A DNA stretch of 64,000 bases from Sphingorhabdus rigui (lineage in GTDB: Bacteria; Pseudomonadota; Alphaproteobacteria; Sphingomonadales; Sphingomonadaceae): assembly GCF_014196595.1 (NCBI RefSeq), contig NZ_JACIEA010000001.1, forward strand, positions 374,845 through 438,844. Reading direction: 5' to 3'. Under the pieces are notes generated by a model. That model had not been told where the DNA came from. It made no database searches and was given only the letters and a program-made list of their open reading frames with translations. Shown one piece after another: positions 29,155-36,877 of this stretch; positions within the stretch are counted from its first letter, which is position 1, and each line of letters opens with the position of its first letter. Made by a program: the position numbers and the translations under genes.

Positions 29155-30428
29155 GCAGGCTTGCGCGCGTAGATACCGAATGCCGCGATGATCGCATAGC
29201 AAAGCATCGGTAACGTGAACGCTATGGCGAGACTTCCCGTCACGTCAGCGATAATGCCCGTGAGCAGCGGAACAACAGCGCCGCCGACGATGGCGACGTT
29301 GATGATGCCCGAACCATCGGCAGCGCGTGACCCCAGCTTTTCACAGGCCAGCGTGAAGATCGTCGGGAACATGATCGCATTGGTCAGGCCCACGGCTAAC
29401 AAAGAATAGCCAGCAACTTCGCCCGTGCTTTGTGTGGAAAAGATCAGCAGTGCAATTGCGGCAACCGATACAGATGCCAGCACCTTACCCGGGCTAAGCA
29501 CACGCAGCACCGCAGAGCCGATGAACCTGCCGACCATGGCGCCGCCCCAATATAGGCCAATAAGCTTGCCAGCGTCCTGTTCGGGCAAAGCCATCACATG
29601 ATCTTGCATCAAATAATTGACGATGAGCGAACCAATCGCGACTTCGGCGCCGACATATAGGAAAATGCACAAAGCACCGAAACCGAAACGAGGCCGCTTC
29701 AATAAGTCGAGGCCAGCCAAGCCCTCGCTCGCCTCATGCTTTTCGCCCTTCAGCGCATCGCGAAACAGCCATACCACTGCGGCAACAATCGCTAGCGCAA
29801 TCGCAACACCCAAATAGCCGTTCACAATGGCTTGGCTCTCTGCAGTGCGATAGGCGTCAAGCTCCACTCCGGATAGTTGGTTAGCGGTTACCGTCGCAAG
29901 ACTTCCGAGAATAAGGATAGAACCAACGATCGGGAAAACCGTGGTGCCAAGCGAATTGAATGCTTGCGCAAAGGTCAGGCGGCTATGCGCCGTGGCAGGT
30001 TTGCCAAGCATGGAGATCAAGGGGTTGGAAACCACTTGGACAATGACCACACCGCTTGCCAGCACAAACAATGCCAACAGGAATACGCCATAGGTCGCGG
30101 TCTGGCTCGCGGGAATGAACAACAGACAGCCAGCCATCATCGTCAAAAGGCCGGCAACCGCGCCGCGCATATATCCAATTTTCTTCACGAGCCGCGCGCC
30201 GGGAATGCCGATGACGGCATAAGCGGCAAAGAAACAGAACTGCACAAGCATCGCTTGCGTGTAATTGAGCGTAAACAGCTCTTTTAACTTCGGGATGATA
30301 ACATCGTTGAGGCTGGTGATGCCGCCGAAGATGAAGAACAGCCCCATCACGAACAATTGCAATTGCGGTGCGTCGATATGAGTATCGCCATTATCTGCTG
30401 ACGCAGATGCGCCGGGTGCCAATGCCAT
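29151..30428 (-). CDS. Sugar MFS transporter, FucP/GluP type
   Basis: 425 aa with 12 membrane segments. The opening block F-I-F-G-G-I-T-S-L-N-D-V-I-I-P-K-L-K-E-L-F-x-L is the signature of the fucose/glucose-galactose:H+ symporter group. ATG 30428 follows GGGAGAG. It is 18 bp downstream of the GH3 gene on the same strand, so the pair would release glucose from oligosaccharides and take it into the cytosol. Confidence 0.9.
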   Translation of the reverse strand: MALAPGASASADNGDTHIDAPQLQLFVMGLFFIFGGITSLNDVIIPKLKELFTLNYTQAMLVQFCFFAAYAVIGIPGARLVKKIGYMRGAVAGLLTMMAGCLLFIPASQTATYGVFLLALFVLASGVVIVQVVSNPLISMLGKPATAHSRLTFAQAFNSLGTTVFPIVGSILILGSLATVTANQLSGVELDAYRTAESQAIVNGYLGVAIALAIVAAVVWLFRDALKGEKHEASEGLAGLDLLKRPRFGFGALCIFLYVGAEVAIGSLIVNYLMQDHVMALPEQDAGKLIGLYWGGAMVGRFIGSAVLRVLSPGKVLASVSVAAIALLIFSTQSTGEVAGYSLLAVGLTNAIMFPTIFTLACEKLGSRAADGSGIINVAIVGGAVVPLLTGIIADVTGSLAIAFTLPMLCYAIIAAFGIYARKPA

Positions 30429-30446
30429 CTTCTCTCTCCCTTGTTT

Positions 30447-32885
30447 TTAGCGCGCTTTGCCGGGGCAGGACGCGCCTTTTTTTGTCGTTTCGATATGAAC
30501 GTTGCGAATGGTCGCAACAAGGCCTTTCGCCGCCTGCATACGTATGGGGGAACCAACCGCGTCCAACTTCGCACCAGCTGCGGCAAAGCAACGCAGCGGA
30601 ATGCGGGTTTGTGCGGGCGTTCCCGTTGGCAATGCGCGCATCGTGGTTTTTATATCAAGCGCAGCGCCACCAAAGGAAAGCATGACTGGCCCGGTCGCGG
30701 GCTGATCAATTCGCCAGTCGATAAGCAGCGACCAGTCTTCCTTCAACGGCTTGCTTAAGTCGACAGCAGGCCCGTTGACGACAAAGGCGCCATCGGCGTT
30801 CCAAGTGAACTGCCGCGCGTCTTCCTGCGCGGACATATCGACGGCCCGCGCGCTAATCGAGCCGTCCATCTGCAAATTCCAAGGTGCGGGCACTTTGCCA
30901 CGGACGAAATATTGCGTGGCGATGGTCAGCGATGACAAATCGACGCGCGGGTCTTCGTTAACCGGAGCAAGCTTGTTCGATTGCGAGTAATCGAGGCCAT
31001 AGCCCAGCGGGAAAAGCGGCACATCGATCGGTGACCGCGCATCTGCTGGCCAACTGAAAGGCAGGCGGCCCGTGAAGTCACGCAATGTCTTTCCGTTTGC
31101 GCCTGCGACCAACACATCGGCGACACCCCGCCCTTGCGTGCCCGGCAACCATGCAGCAACAAAAGCGTCGGCTTGGTTGATAAGCTTGCCCGTAAACATG
31201 GGCCGTCCAGATAGGAACAGGACCACAACAGGAATATTCTGCGCCTTCAATCGCGCGATCATGTCCTCTTCGGCAGGCTGGGGCCGGAATGCGAGGTTTG
31301 GCACATCGCCTTCAAACTCGGCATATGGTTTTTCACCCAGGACAATGATCGCCACATCGGGCTTCTTTTCAAACATGCCCGATGCCGAAATATTGGCCGT
31401 GCCGCCGCCTGCTTTAACCGCGTCCGAAATCGCACGGCCAATCGTCTGGCCATTGGTAAAATCGGCGGCAGTGGTATCCGTGCCTTGCCAGCTAATCGTC
31501 CAACCGCCGGCCTGCATCGCCATATTGTCCGCGCCGGAACCGGCGATCAGGACATTGCTACCATTACGAATGGGCAGAACGCCGCTATCATTCTTGAGCA
31601 GCACCAGTGATTTTGACACCGCCTCACGCGCAACATCAAGATGCTCTTGCGTGCCAACCAAAGATGTTTGCCCCCGCACAGTCGGCGCATCGCCCATGAG
31701 GCCAAGTTTGTATTTCACGCGCACGATTCGCCGCACCGCATCGTCCAACCGTGCGGTGGAGATCCTGCCATCCCGCGCCGCTGCCAGCGTCGATGCAAAT
31801 AGCCCCTTCCAACTGTCAGGCGCCATGAACAGGTCCAGCCCGGCATTAACGGCCGCAGCGCAGTCGGTCGCAGAACAGCCCGCGACTTGGCCATGACCAT
31901 TCCAATCGCCAACAACCAGCCCGGCAAAGCCCATCCGGTTTTTCAACACATCGGTCAGCAGAGAGGCATTGCCATGATGCTTCACTCCGTTCCAGCTTGA
32001 GAAGCTGGCCATAACGGTCAGTGCGCCTGCGTTGATAGATGCTGGATAGCCCTGCGCATGTTTTGCGACCAGTTCGGCTTCGCTGATCTGGGCATCGCCT
32101 TGGTCGCGGCCGTCCATGGTGCCGCCGTCCGCAAGGAAATGTTTGGCAGTTGCGGCAACATGCGTGGCGTCCAGCGGCGCACCGGCAACAAGATTGCCTT
32201 GCAAGCCTATGGTCATCGCACCGGCATAGGCCGCAATCAATGCAGGGTCGGAGGAATAGCCTTCATAGGTTCTGCCCCAGCGCAAATCTTGTGGTGCGGC
32301 GAGCGTTGGCGCAAAGGTCCATTCAATCCCGCTGCCTGAAATCTCTGCCGCCGTGGCTTTGCCAATGCGTTGGATAAGGTCGACGTCGCGAGCCGCGCCA
32401 AGTCCGATATTATGCGGAAAGATGGTTGCCTGCGGCAGGTTTGAATGCCCATGCACCGCATCGACGCCAAATAATATGGGTACACCAGCGCCTGATGTAC
32501 GTGACGCATCGCGAAATGCACTAACCAGCTGCGCCCATTTTGCAGCGTTAGCGCGCTCGTCGCCATAAGGTCCGGAATTACCGCCCGCAAGGATCGAGCC
32601 AAGCGGATATGTCTTGAGATCCTCAGGCGTGATGGCGCTGATGTCAGCCTGAATTATTTGACCGACCTTCTGCTCCAACGTCATTTTTGAAAGCAACGCC
32701 GTTATCGCGTCTTCGGTTTTCGTATCGGTAATCGCCGCGGGACTTTGGGCCGTTGGCCAGTTGGCAACATTTGCAGTCGTCGCAGCAGAAGGCGCCGCCG
32801 GCTTCATAGTCTGTGGGTGCGTCACCGCTGAAACACATCCCGCCGACACGAAGGCCATCAGTGCCATCGATCCCCTTAACCGCAT
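30447..32885 (-). CDS. Glycoside hydrolase family 3 beta-glucosidase lipoprotein
   Basis: 812 aa from ATG 32885 with GGAG eight bases upstream (an in-frame TTG directly before it is less likely). The lipobox F-V-S-A-G-C gives Cys17, so membrane-anchored. The GH3 N-terminal domain contains G-V-D-A-V-H-G-H, K-H-F-L-A-D-G and the nucleophile Asp327 in LVVGDWNGHG; the C-terminal GH3 domain follows, then a further beta-rich domain of about 170 aa as in exo-1,3/1,4-beta-glucanases (ExoP type). It removes glucose from beta-glucan oligosaccharides. Transcribed first in a GH3-FucP operon under an operator at 32908-32921. Confidence 0.92.
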   Translation of the reverse strand: MRLRGSMALMAFVSAGCVSAVTHPQTMKPAAPSAATTANVANWPTAQSPAAITDTKTEDAITALLSKMTLEQKVGQIIQADISAITPEDLKTYPLGSILAGGNSGPYGDERANAAKWAQLVSAFRDASRTSGAGVPILFGVDAVHGHSNLPQATIFPHNIGLGAARDVDLIQRIGKATAAEISGSGIEWTFAPTLAAPQDLRWGRTYEGYSSDPALIAAYAGAMTIGLQGNLVAGAPLDATHVAATAKHFLADGGTMDGRDQGDAQISEAELVAKHAQGYPASINAGALTVMASFSSWNGVKHHGNASLLTDVLKNRMGFAGLVVGDWNGHGQVAGCSATDCAAAVNAGLDLFMAPDSWKGLFASTLAAARDGRISTARLDDAVRRIVRVKYKLGLMGDAPTVRGQTSLVGTQEHLDVAREAVSKSLVLLKNDSGVLPIRNGSNVLIAGSGADNMAMQAGGWTISWQGTDTTAADFTNGQTIGRAISDAVKAGGGTANISASGMFEKKPDVAIIVLGEKPYAEFEGDVPNLAFRPQPAEEDMIARLKAQNIPVVVLFLSGRPMFTGKLINQADAFVAAWLPGTQGRGVADVLVAGANGKTLRDFTGRLPFSWPADARSPIDVPLFPLGYGLDYSQSNKLAPVNEDPRVDLSSLTIATQYFVRGKVPAPWNLQMDGSISARAVDMSAQEDARQFTWNADGAFVVNGPAVDLSKPLKEDWSLLIDWRIDQPATGPVMLSFGGAALDIKTTMRALPTGTPAQTRIPLRCFAAAGAKLDAVGSPIRMQAAKGLVATIRNVHIETTKKGASCPGKAR

Positions 32886-32907
32886 CAAACCAACTCCAAA
32901 ACTTCGT

Positions 32908-32921
32908 TGTGAACGTTATCA
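32908..32921. promoter_or_regulatory. LacI-type operator upstream of GH3
   Basis: TGTGAACGTTATCA, 23 bp upstream of the GH3 start. It shares the TGTGAACG half-site and layout with the two sites at 22542-22577, linking the GH3-FucP operon to the regulator encoded at 26892. Confidence 0.65.
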
Positions 32922-32976
32922 TAATTTGATGACAGCAACGGGGGGAGAAATCAAGCTTCATCACGATGCTGCGTAA

Positions 32977-33012
32977 CCAAAAGCGGACAGTCCGCTTCAG
33001 GTCCAACTGACG
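32977..33012 (-). repeat. Short intergenic dyad repeat, copy 1 (reverse)
   Basis: Contains the palindrome AGCGGACAGTCCGCT followed by AGGTCCAAC. Read on the - strand it aligns with copies at 33072 and 34579 (core: TGGACC, then GCGG, then a GTCCGC-type element, then TTTTGG). Confidence 0.6.
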
Positions 33013-33071
33013 ACGTTCAAAGCGTACCAAGAAAATCCTGAAAGCCGTGATGTGTAACGGTCATCGCAAAT

Positions 33072-33110
33072 CGCTGGAAGTGGACCGAAAGCGGCACGGT
33101 CGCTTTTGGA
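33072..33110 (+). repeat. Short intergenic dyad repeat, copy 2
   Basis: Begins CGCTGGAAGTGGACCGAAAG and ends CGCTTTTGGA. It shares the first 14-15 bases exactly with copy 3 at 34579. The rest of the 33013-33274 gap shows no gene. Confidence 0.6.
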
Positions 33111-33274
33111 CGCGCAGCAGAAGTTCTGTTTTGCGGCGGTCGATGAGCAAAGGCGTCCTCTTCCAGAAGACTAGCGCACCGCATTTGCCATCGCTCAATG
33201 GAAATATTCTCCCTTGTGCTCACGCCAAGTGTTCGGCAGAACTCCGATGAACGGGTGATCAAGAAGGATATGGG

Positions 33275-34468
33275 ATGAGCGCTGTCGTCAAATGGTTTAC
33301 GGCAGGGATAGTCGTTGTCGCTATGGTCGTTGTCGTAGCGTGGTTCACTTCACCCGATCTGCAGTTTAATCCGGCAAGCTTCGAGAAAGATCCGCTGGTT
33401 CAGCGTTTGGCTCCTCCCGAGGAAGCCACCACACTTGCCCAGTTTCGCAACGCTGAAGGCGAAATACGCACTGTGCTGGTGACGGGCTACAACAAAGAAA
33501 CTGTCGTTGGCATCGACCTTAAAGAATTGGGAGCGCCCCAAACAGACGATCCATTCGAAGCGCTTTCAGGCGCAGATATTACTCCCGTGCTGTCCGATAA
33601 CGCCGACAATGTCCCCACAATCTCGCTTCCAATCGCAAATCTACTTGCAGCGGGACCAACGGGCACACAACATATCGGAACAGGAACGAATTTTCCTGAG
33701 CACGCTGACGAAGCTAATAGCAGCTCTGTCTTTCAGTTTCCAAAGTTTGGCCCTGCAACAGCAGCAAGGACCCAGGTAATAGCCGTTGCCGGGGTTTTGC
33801 TTGACTATGAAGTAGAGATTTGTGTCCGCTTTGATCGAACATTACGCGCACCGAATGATTTTGACGTTGCTGTAAAAGGGCTCTTCCTTTGCGGTGATTT
33901 CACCAACCGAAATGCACTCATCAACCTAGCCGACCCAGACAACTTGAATTCCGGACGCGGCTTCAGTGACGCGAAAAGCGGACCCGATTTCTTTCCGACC
34001 GGGCCATTCCTTGTTATTCCAAAGGATTGGAAGGCGTTTGTAGCCAGCATACGCATGACGACAAATGTGAACGGTTCGCCTCGCCAAGACGCACGAGGCA
34101 ATGAAATGACGCTTGATTTCAAACAGCTGGTCGACAAGGCCTTTAGAGACATGGCGAGACCGCGTTTTCTATATCGGGAAAATTATTGGAAGTTGGCACC
34201 GGAAGGCAGCATTCCGCCGACCATGACGCTGATGTCGGGAACCGCTGAGGGTACTATCTTCACACCGCCGTCCCGCGGCGATACGATAGATGGAGCGGTA
34301 GCCTATGCATTGCAAGGCGGACCATTTGGCAAGCAAACGTTTTTTGATGTGGTCCGCCAGACTTTTATTGCCAATGAGCTTGCCGATGGCCACTATCTCC
34401 AGCCGGGCGATGCGGTGCATCACGGATCTAACTATCTGGGCGACATCGTTGTTAAGATTTCCAAATGA
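33275..34468 (+). CDS. Membrane-anchored fumarylacetoacetate-hydrolase-family protein
   Basis: 397 aa. One N-terminal membrane helix (residues about 5-25, Val-rich) precedes an FAH-like domain. Family features seen are the early G-T-G-T-N-F-P-E-H block, the metal-ligand pattern Y-E-V-E-I and the later G-D-F-T-N-R with its Asp, and the C-terminal L-Q-P-G-D near the end. Typical FAH relatives (hydratases/decarboxylases of 2-oxo-acid dienoates) are cytosolic and about 220-330 aa, so the anchor and long N-terminal part are unusual. It stands alone between the two sugar loci, with copies of a short dyad repeat on both sides. The substrate is unknown. Confidence 0.75.
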   Translation: MSAVVKWFTAGIVVVAMVVVVAWFTSPDLQFNPASFEKDPLVQRLAPPEEATTLAQFRNAEGEIRTVLVTGYNKETVVGIDLKELGAPQTDDPFEALSGADITPVLSDNADNVPTISLPIANLLAAGPTGTQHIGTGTNFPEHADEANSSSVFQFPKFGPATAARTQVIAVAGVLLDYEVEICVRFDRTLRAPNDFDVAVKGLFLCGDFTNRNALINLADPDNLNSGRGFSDAKSGPDFFPTGPFLVIPKDWKAFVASIRMTTNVNGSPRQDARGNEMTLDFKQLVDKAFRDMARPRFLYRENYWKLAPEGSIPPTMTLMSGTAEGTIFTPPSRGDTIDGAVAYALQGGPFGKQTFFDVVRQTFIANELADGHYLQPGDAVHHGSNYLGDIVVKISK

Positions 34469-34578
34469 TTTCTGAGATAATTTTTGCGACTGCTATGTTC
34501 TCGGTGGCATAAAGACTATCTGCTCACGAGTGAAGAAAAACGCCACATTTAAGTCTGCTATCGGGCGCAGAACAGAAC

Positions 34579-34617
34579 CGCTGGAAGTGGACCGGGAACG
34601 GACTGTCTGTTTTTGGG
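34579..34617 (+). repeat. Short intergenic dyad repeat, copy 3
   Basis: CGCTGGAAGTGGACC is shared exactly with copy 2 at 33072; the GGACTGTC(T/C)G part matches copy 1 read in reverse. The 34469-34836 gap otherwise holds only the operator at 34785. Confidence 0.6.
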
Positions 34618-34784
34618 TAGAAATGCCAAAAATCGGCTAATTAGGATAGTCAGCAAACTCGCCTGTTGTCGCTAACGCGGATCTCGTTCGCTTCGCATAA
34701 TGGCGCTTCCGAACCTCTCTGGTTGATCAACACACTCTGCAACTAGAAAGGCGATATCTCGCCGCATTAAACTTGATGCGCAAA

Positions 34785-34798
34785 TACAATCGATTGCA
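34785..34798. promoter_or_regulatory. LacI-type operator of the sucrose locus, upstream of GH68
   Basis: TACAATCGATTGCA with central CG, 38 bp before the chosen GH68 start. It matches sites at 41039, 41062 and 43690 (consensus about TRCAAWCGATTGCA). The likely binder is the LacI-type protein encoded at 41197-42222. Confidence 0.7.
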
Positions 34799-34836
34799 AT
34801 TATATGTTGCAATGCACCACCTCATTTCCTAGGAAA

Positions 34837-35997
34837 ATGGCAATTGACCTTCAGAATCGGGAAATACGCACCTTGACCTCAGCATGGACGCATAAGCACG
34901 TGTCGCGTATCGCAGAGCAAAGCTTTGATACTGTCAATGTGGTAAATGGGCACGATGCTACCCCGCTTTTGCCGGGGATTGTGCTTTGGGATATGTGGCC
35001 CATCCAATGCCCAGACGGCAGCATTGCCGATATTGCTGGCGGGGCGGTGTGGATGGCCCTTGCTGCGCCAGACCGTTCAGACCCAGCGTTACGCCATTTT
35101 GAAGCGCGCATCAGGCTGCTGCACCTAAAAGAAGGGCAATGGCGTGATTTGGGGTGGGCGCTGCCTGACACAGATTATGCATTCGAACGGGAATGGGCCG
35201 GTACGGCCCTGCTCAAAAATGGAATTGTCTCATTATTCTTCACCGCAGCGGGTGTTGCCGGCAATCCGGGCGGCTATCAGCAGCGCCTGTTTGAAACCCA
35301 CGGAACTTTGCAGGCCGATGGCCAGATTAGCAATTGGTCCCCCCTTCAGGAATCGGTGGCCAACAACGGGCTGCATTATCATATCGCCGATCAGCAAGAG
35401 GGCGAGCCTGGCAAGATTAAGGCTTTTCGCGACCCGGCCTATTTCTGCGACCCTGCAGATGGGCAGGAATATTTGCTGTTTACAGGATCCTTGGCAGGCC
35501 CCGCGTCCGAATATAACGGCGCGATCGGCATCGCCCGCCGATCGGATAATGGCGGCTGGGAACTTTTACCGCCCTTATTGCATGCAGATGGCGTCAATAA
35601 TGAGTTGGAACGCGCCCATATGGTCTCGAAAGATGGCCTATATTATATTTTCTGGGTTACCCAGGCGGGCACATTCAATCCCGAAGGGCCAATTGGGCCA
35701 ACCGGGCTTTACGGGATGGTGTCCGACAGTCTTTTTGGCGATTATGAACCGCTGAATGGCAGCGGCCTGGTCTTGGCCAATCCGCCCGAAGAACCCATGC
35801 AAAGCTATAGCTGGCATGTCACGGCAGAGCTTCTGGTTAGTAGCTTTGTCGATCATTGGGGACTGAAAGGTCGTAGCCTCGCAAACAACCCGCAGCTGGC
35901 GGCCGAGAGTTTCGGTGGAACGCCTGCCCCGTTCGTCACACTCATGCTCGATGGCAATCGCGCCGGTCTGCGCCGCGAATTGGCCCATGTTGGTTGA
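34837..35997 (+). CDS. Glycoside hydrolase family 68 protein (levansucrase/sucrose hydrolase)
   Basis: 386 aa from ATG 34837; ATG 34804 in frame is possible but lies within 6 bp of the operator. The GH68 catalytic triad is visible: nucleophile Asp52 in W-D-M-W-P, transition-state Asp199 in F-R-D-P, acid/base Glu258 in N-E-L-E-R-A-H. No signal peptide is seen. Family members split sucrose and either hydrolyse it or transfer fructose to make levan. With a sucrose-type MFS porter and fructokinase in the locus, cytosolic sucrose cleavage is the simplest reading; Zymomonas levansucrases, however, are exported without a classic signal, so secretion cannot be excluded. Confidence 0.88.
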   Translation: MAIDLQNREIRTLTSAWTHKHVSRIAEQSFDTVNVVNGHDATPLLPGIVLWDMWPIQCPDGSIADIAGGAVWMALAAPDRSDPALRHFEARIRLLHLKEGQWRDLGWALPDTDYAFEREWAGTALLKNGIVSLFFTAAGVAGNPGGYQQRLFETHGTLQADGQISNWSPLQESVANNGLHYHIADQQEGEPGKIKAFRDPAYFCDPADGQEYLLFTGSLAGPASEYNGAIGIARRSDNGGWELLPPLLHADGVNNELERAHMVSKDGLYYIFWVTQAGTFNPEGPIGPTGLYGMVSDSLFGDYEPLNGSGLVLANPPEEPMQSYSWHVTAELLVSSFVDHWGLKGRSLANNPQLAAESFGGTPAPFVTLMLDGNRAGLRRELAHVG

Positions 35998-36007
35998 TGG
36001 GCGGCGG

Positions 36008-36877
36008 ATGTTAGGGGCGATCGAAGCCGGCGGAACCAAATTCGTTGCCGCGATTGGCCGTGGTCATGATGATATTGTGGCACAGGTGCAAATACCGACC
36101 ACGACCCCTGACGAAACGCTTCAGCGCACAATTGACTGGTTTCGTGCCAATGGTGACATCGCAGGTCTTGGCCTTGCGTCCTTTGGACCGGTCGATCTCG
36201 ATCCCGCGTCGCCGGAATGGGGATATATCACCAATACCCCTAAAGCAGGTTGGGGACAGACAAGTGTTGCCGCGCGTCTCGGTGATGCCTTGGGCTGCCC
36301 TGTGGGCCTTGATACCGATGTGAATGCCGCGGCTATCGGAGAGCATCTTTACGGCGCAGCACAAGGCTGCGACGTTGCCATTTACGTCACAATAGGAACA
36401 GGCATTGGCGGCGGCGCGGTGATTAACGGCAATACGGTAAAGGGCAGCCGCCATCCGGAAATGGGGCATATCCTGCCGCGTCGCCACCCGCAGGACATCG
36501 ATTTTGCCGGCATCTGCCCAGCGCATGGGGATTGCTTAGAGGGGCTGGCGTCCGGCCCTGCGATTAAGGCCCGCTGGGGCGCGTCGCTCTCCGAATTGGC
36601 CCCTGACCATGTCGCCCATGACATCATTGCCGATTATCTCGCGCAACTTTGTCAGACCCAAATTGCGCTCTATTCTCCGCAGCGCATTATTTTGGGTGGC
36701 GGGGTGATGCAAACCGCAGGGCTTCTCGATAAGATAAGAGAACAGGCCACAAAGCGTGTGGGCAGCTATTTTGGCGTGGATGCTGGCGCGATCATCACGC
36801 CGCCGGGCCTTGGCACACGCTCCGGCATTGCGGGTGCCTTTGAACTTGCGAAAAGGGCTGTGAATGGCAAAAAATGA
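36008..36877 (+). CDS. ROK-family fructokinase
   Basis: 289 aa from ATG 36008; an ATG at 35987 overlapping the GH68 end is an alternative. Phosphate-binding E-A-G-G-T-K near the start, the ROK segment G-T-G-I-G-G-G-A-V, and the zinc site G-H-(x)n-C-P-A-H-G-D-C-L-E-G are those of bacterial fructokinases. It phosphorylates fructose released by the upstream GH68 enzyme, 10 bp away. Its end overlaps the next start by 14 bp. Confidence 0.9.
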   Translation: MLGAIEAGGTKFVAAIGRGHDDIVAQVQIPTTTPDETLQRTIDWFRANGDIAGLGLASFGPVDLDPASPEWGYITNTPKAGWGQTSVAARLGDALGCPVGLDTDVNAAAIGEHLYGAAQGCDVAIYVTIGTGIGGGAVINGNTVKGSRHPEMGHILPRRHPQDIDFAGICPAHGDCLEGLASGPAIKARWGASLSELAPDHVAHDIIADYLAQLCQTQIALYSPQRIILGGGVMQTAGLLDKIREQATKRVGSYFGVDAGAIITPPGLGTRSGIAGAFELAKRAVNGKK

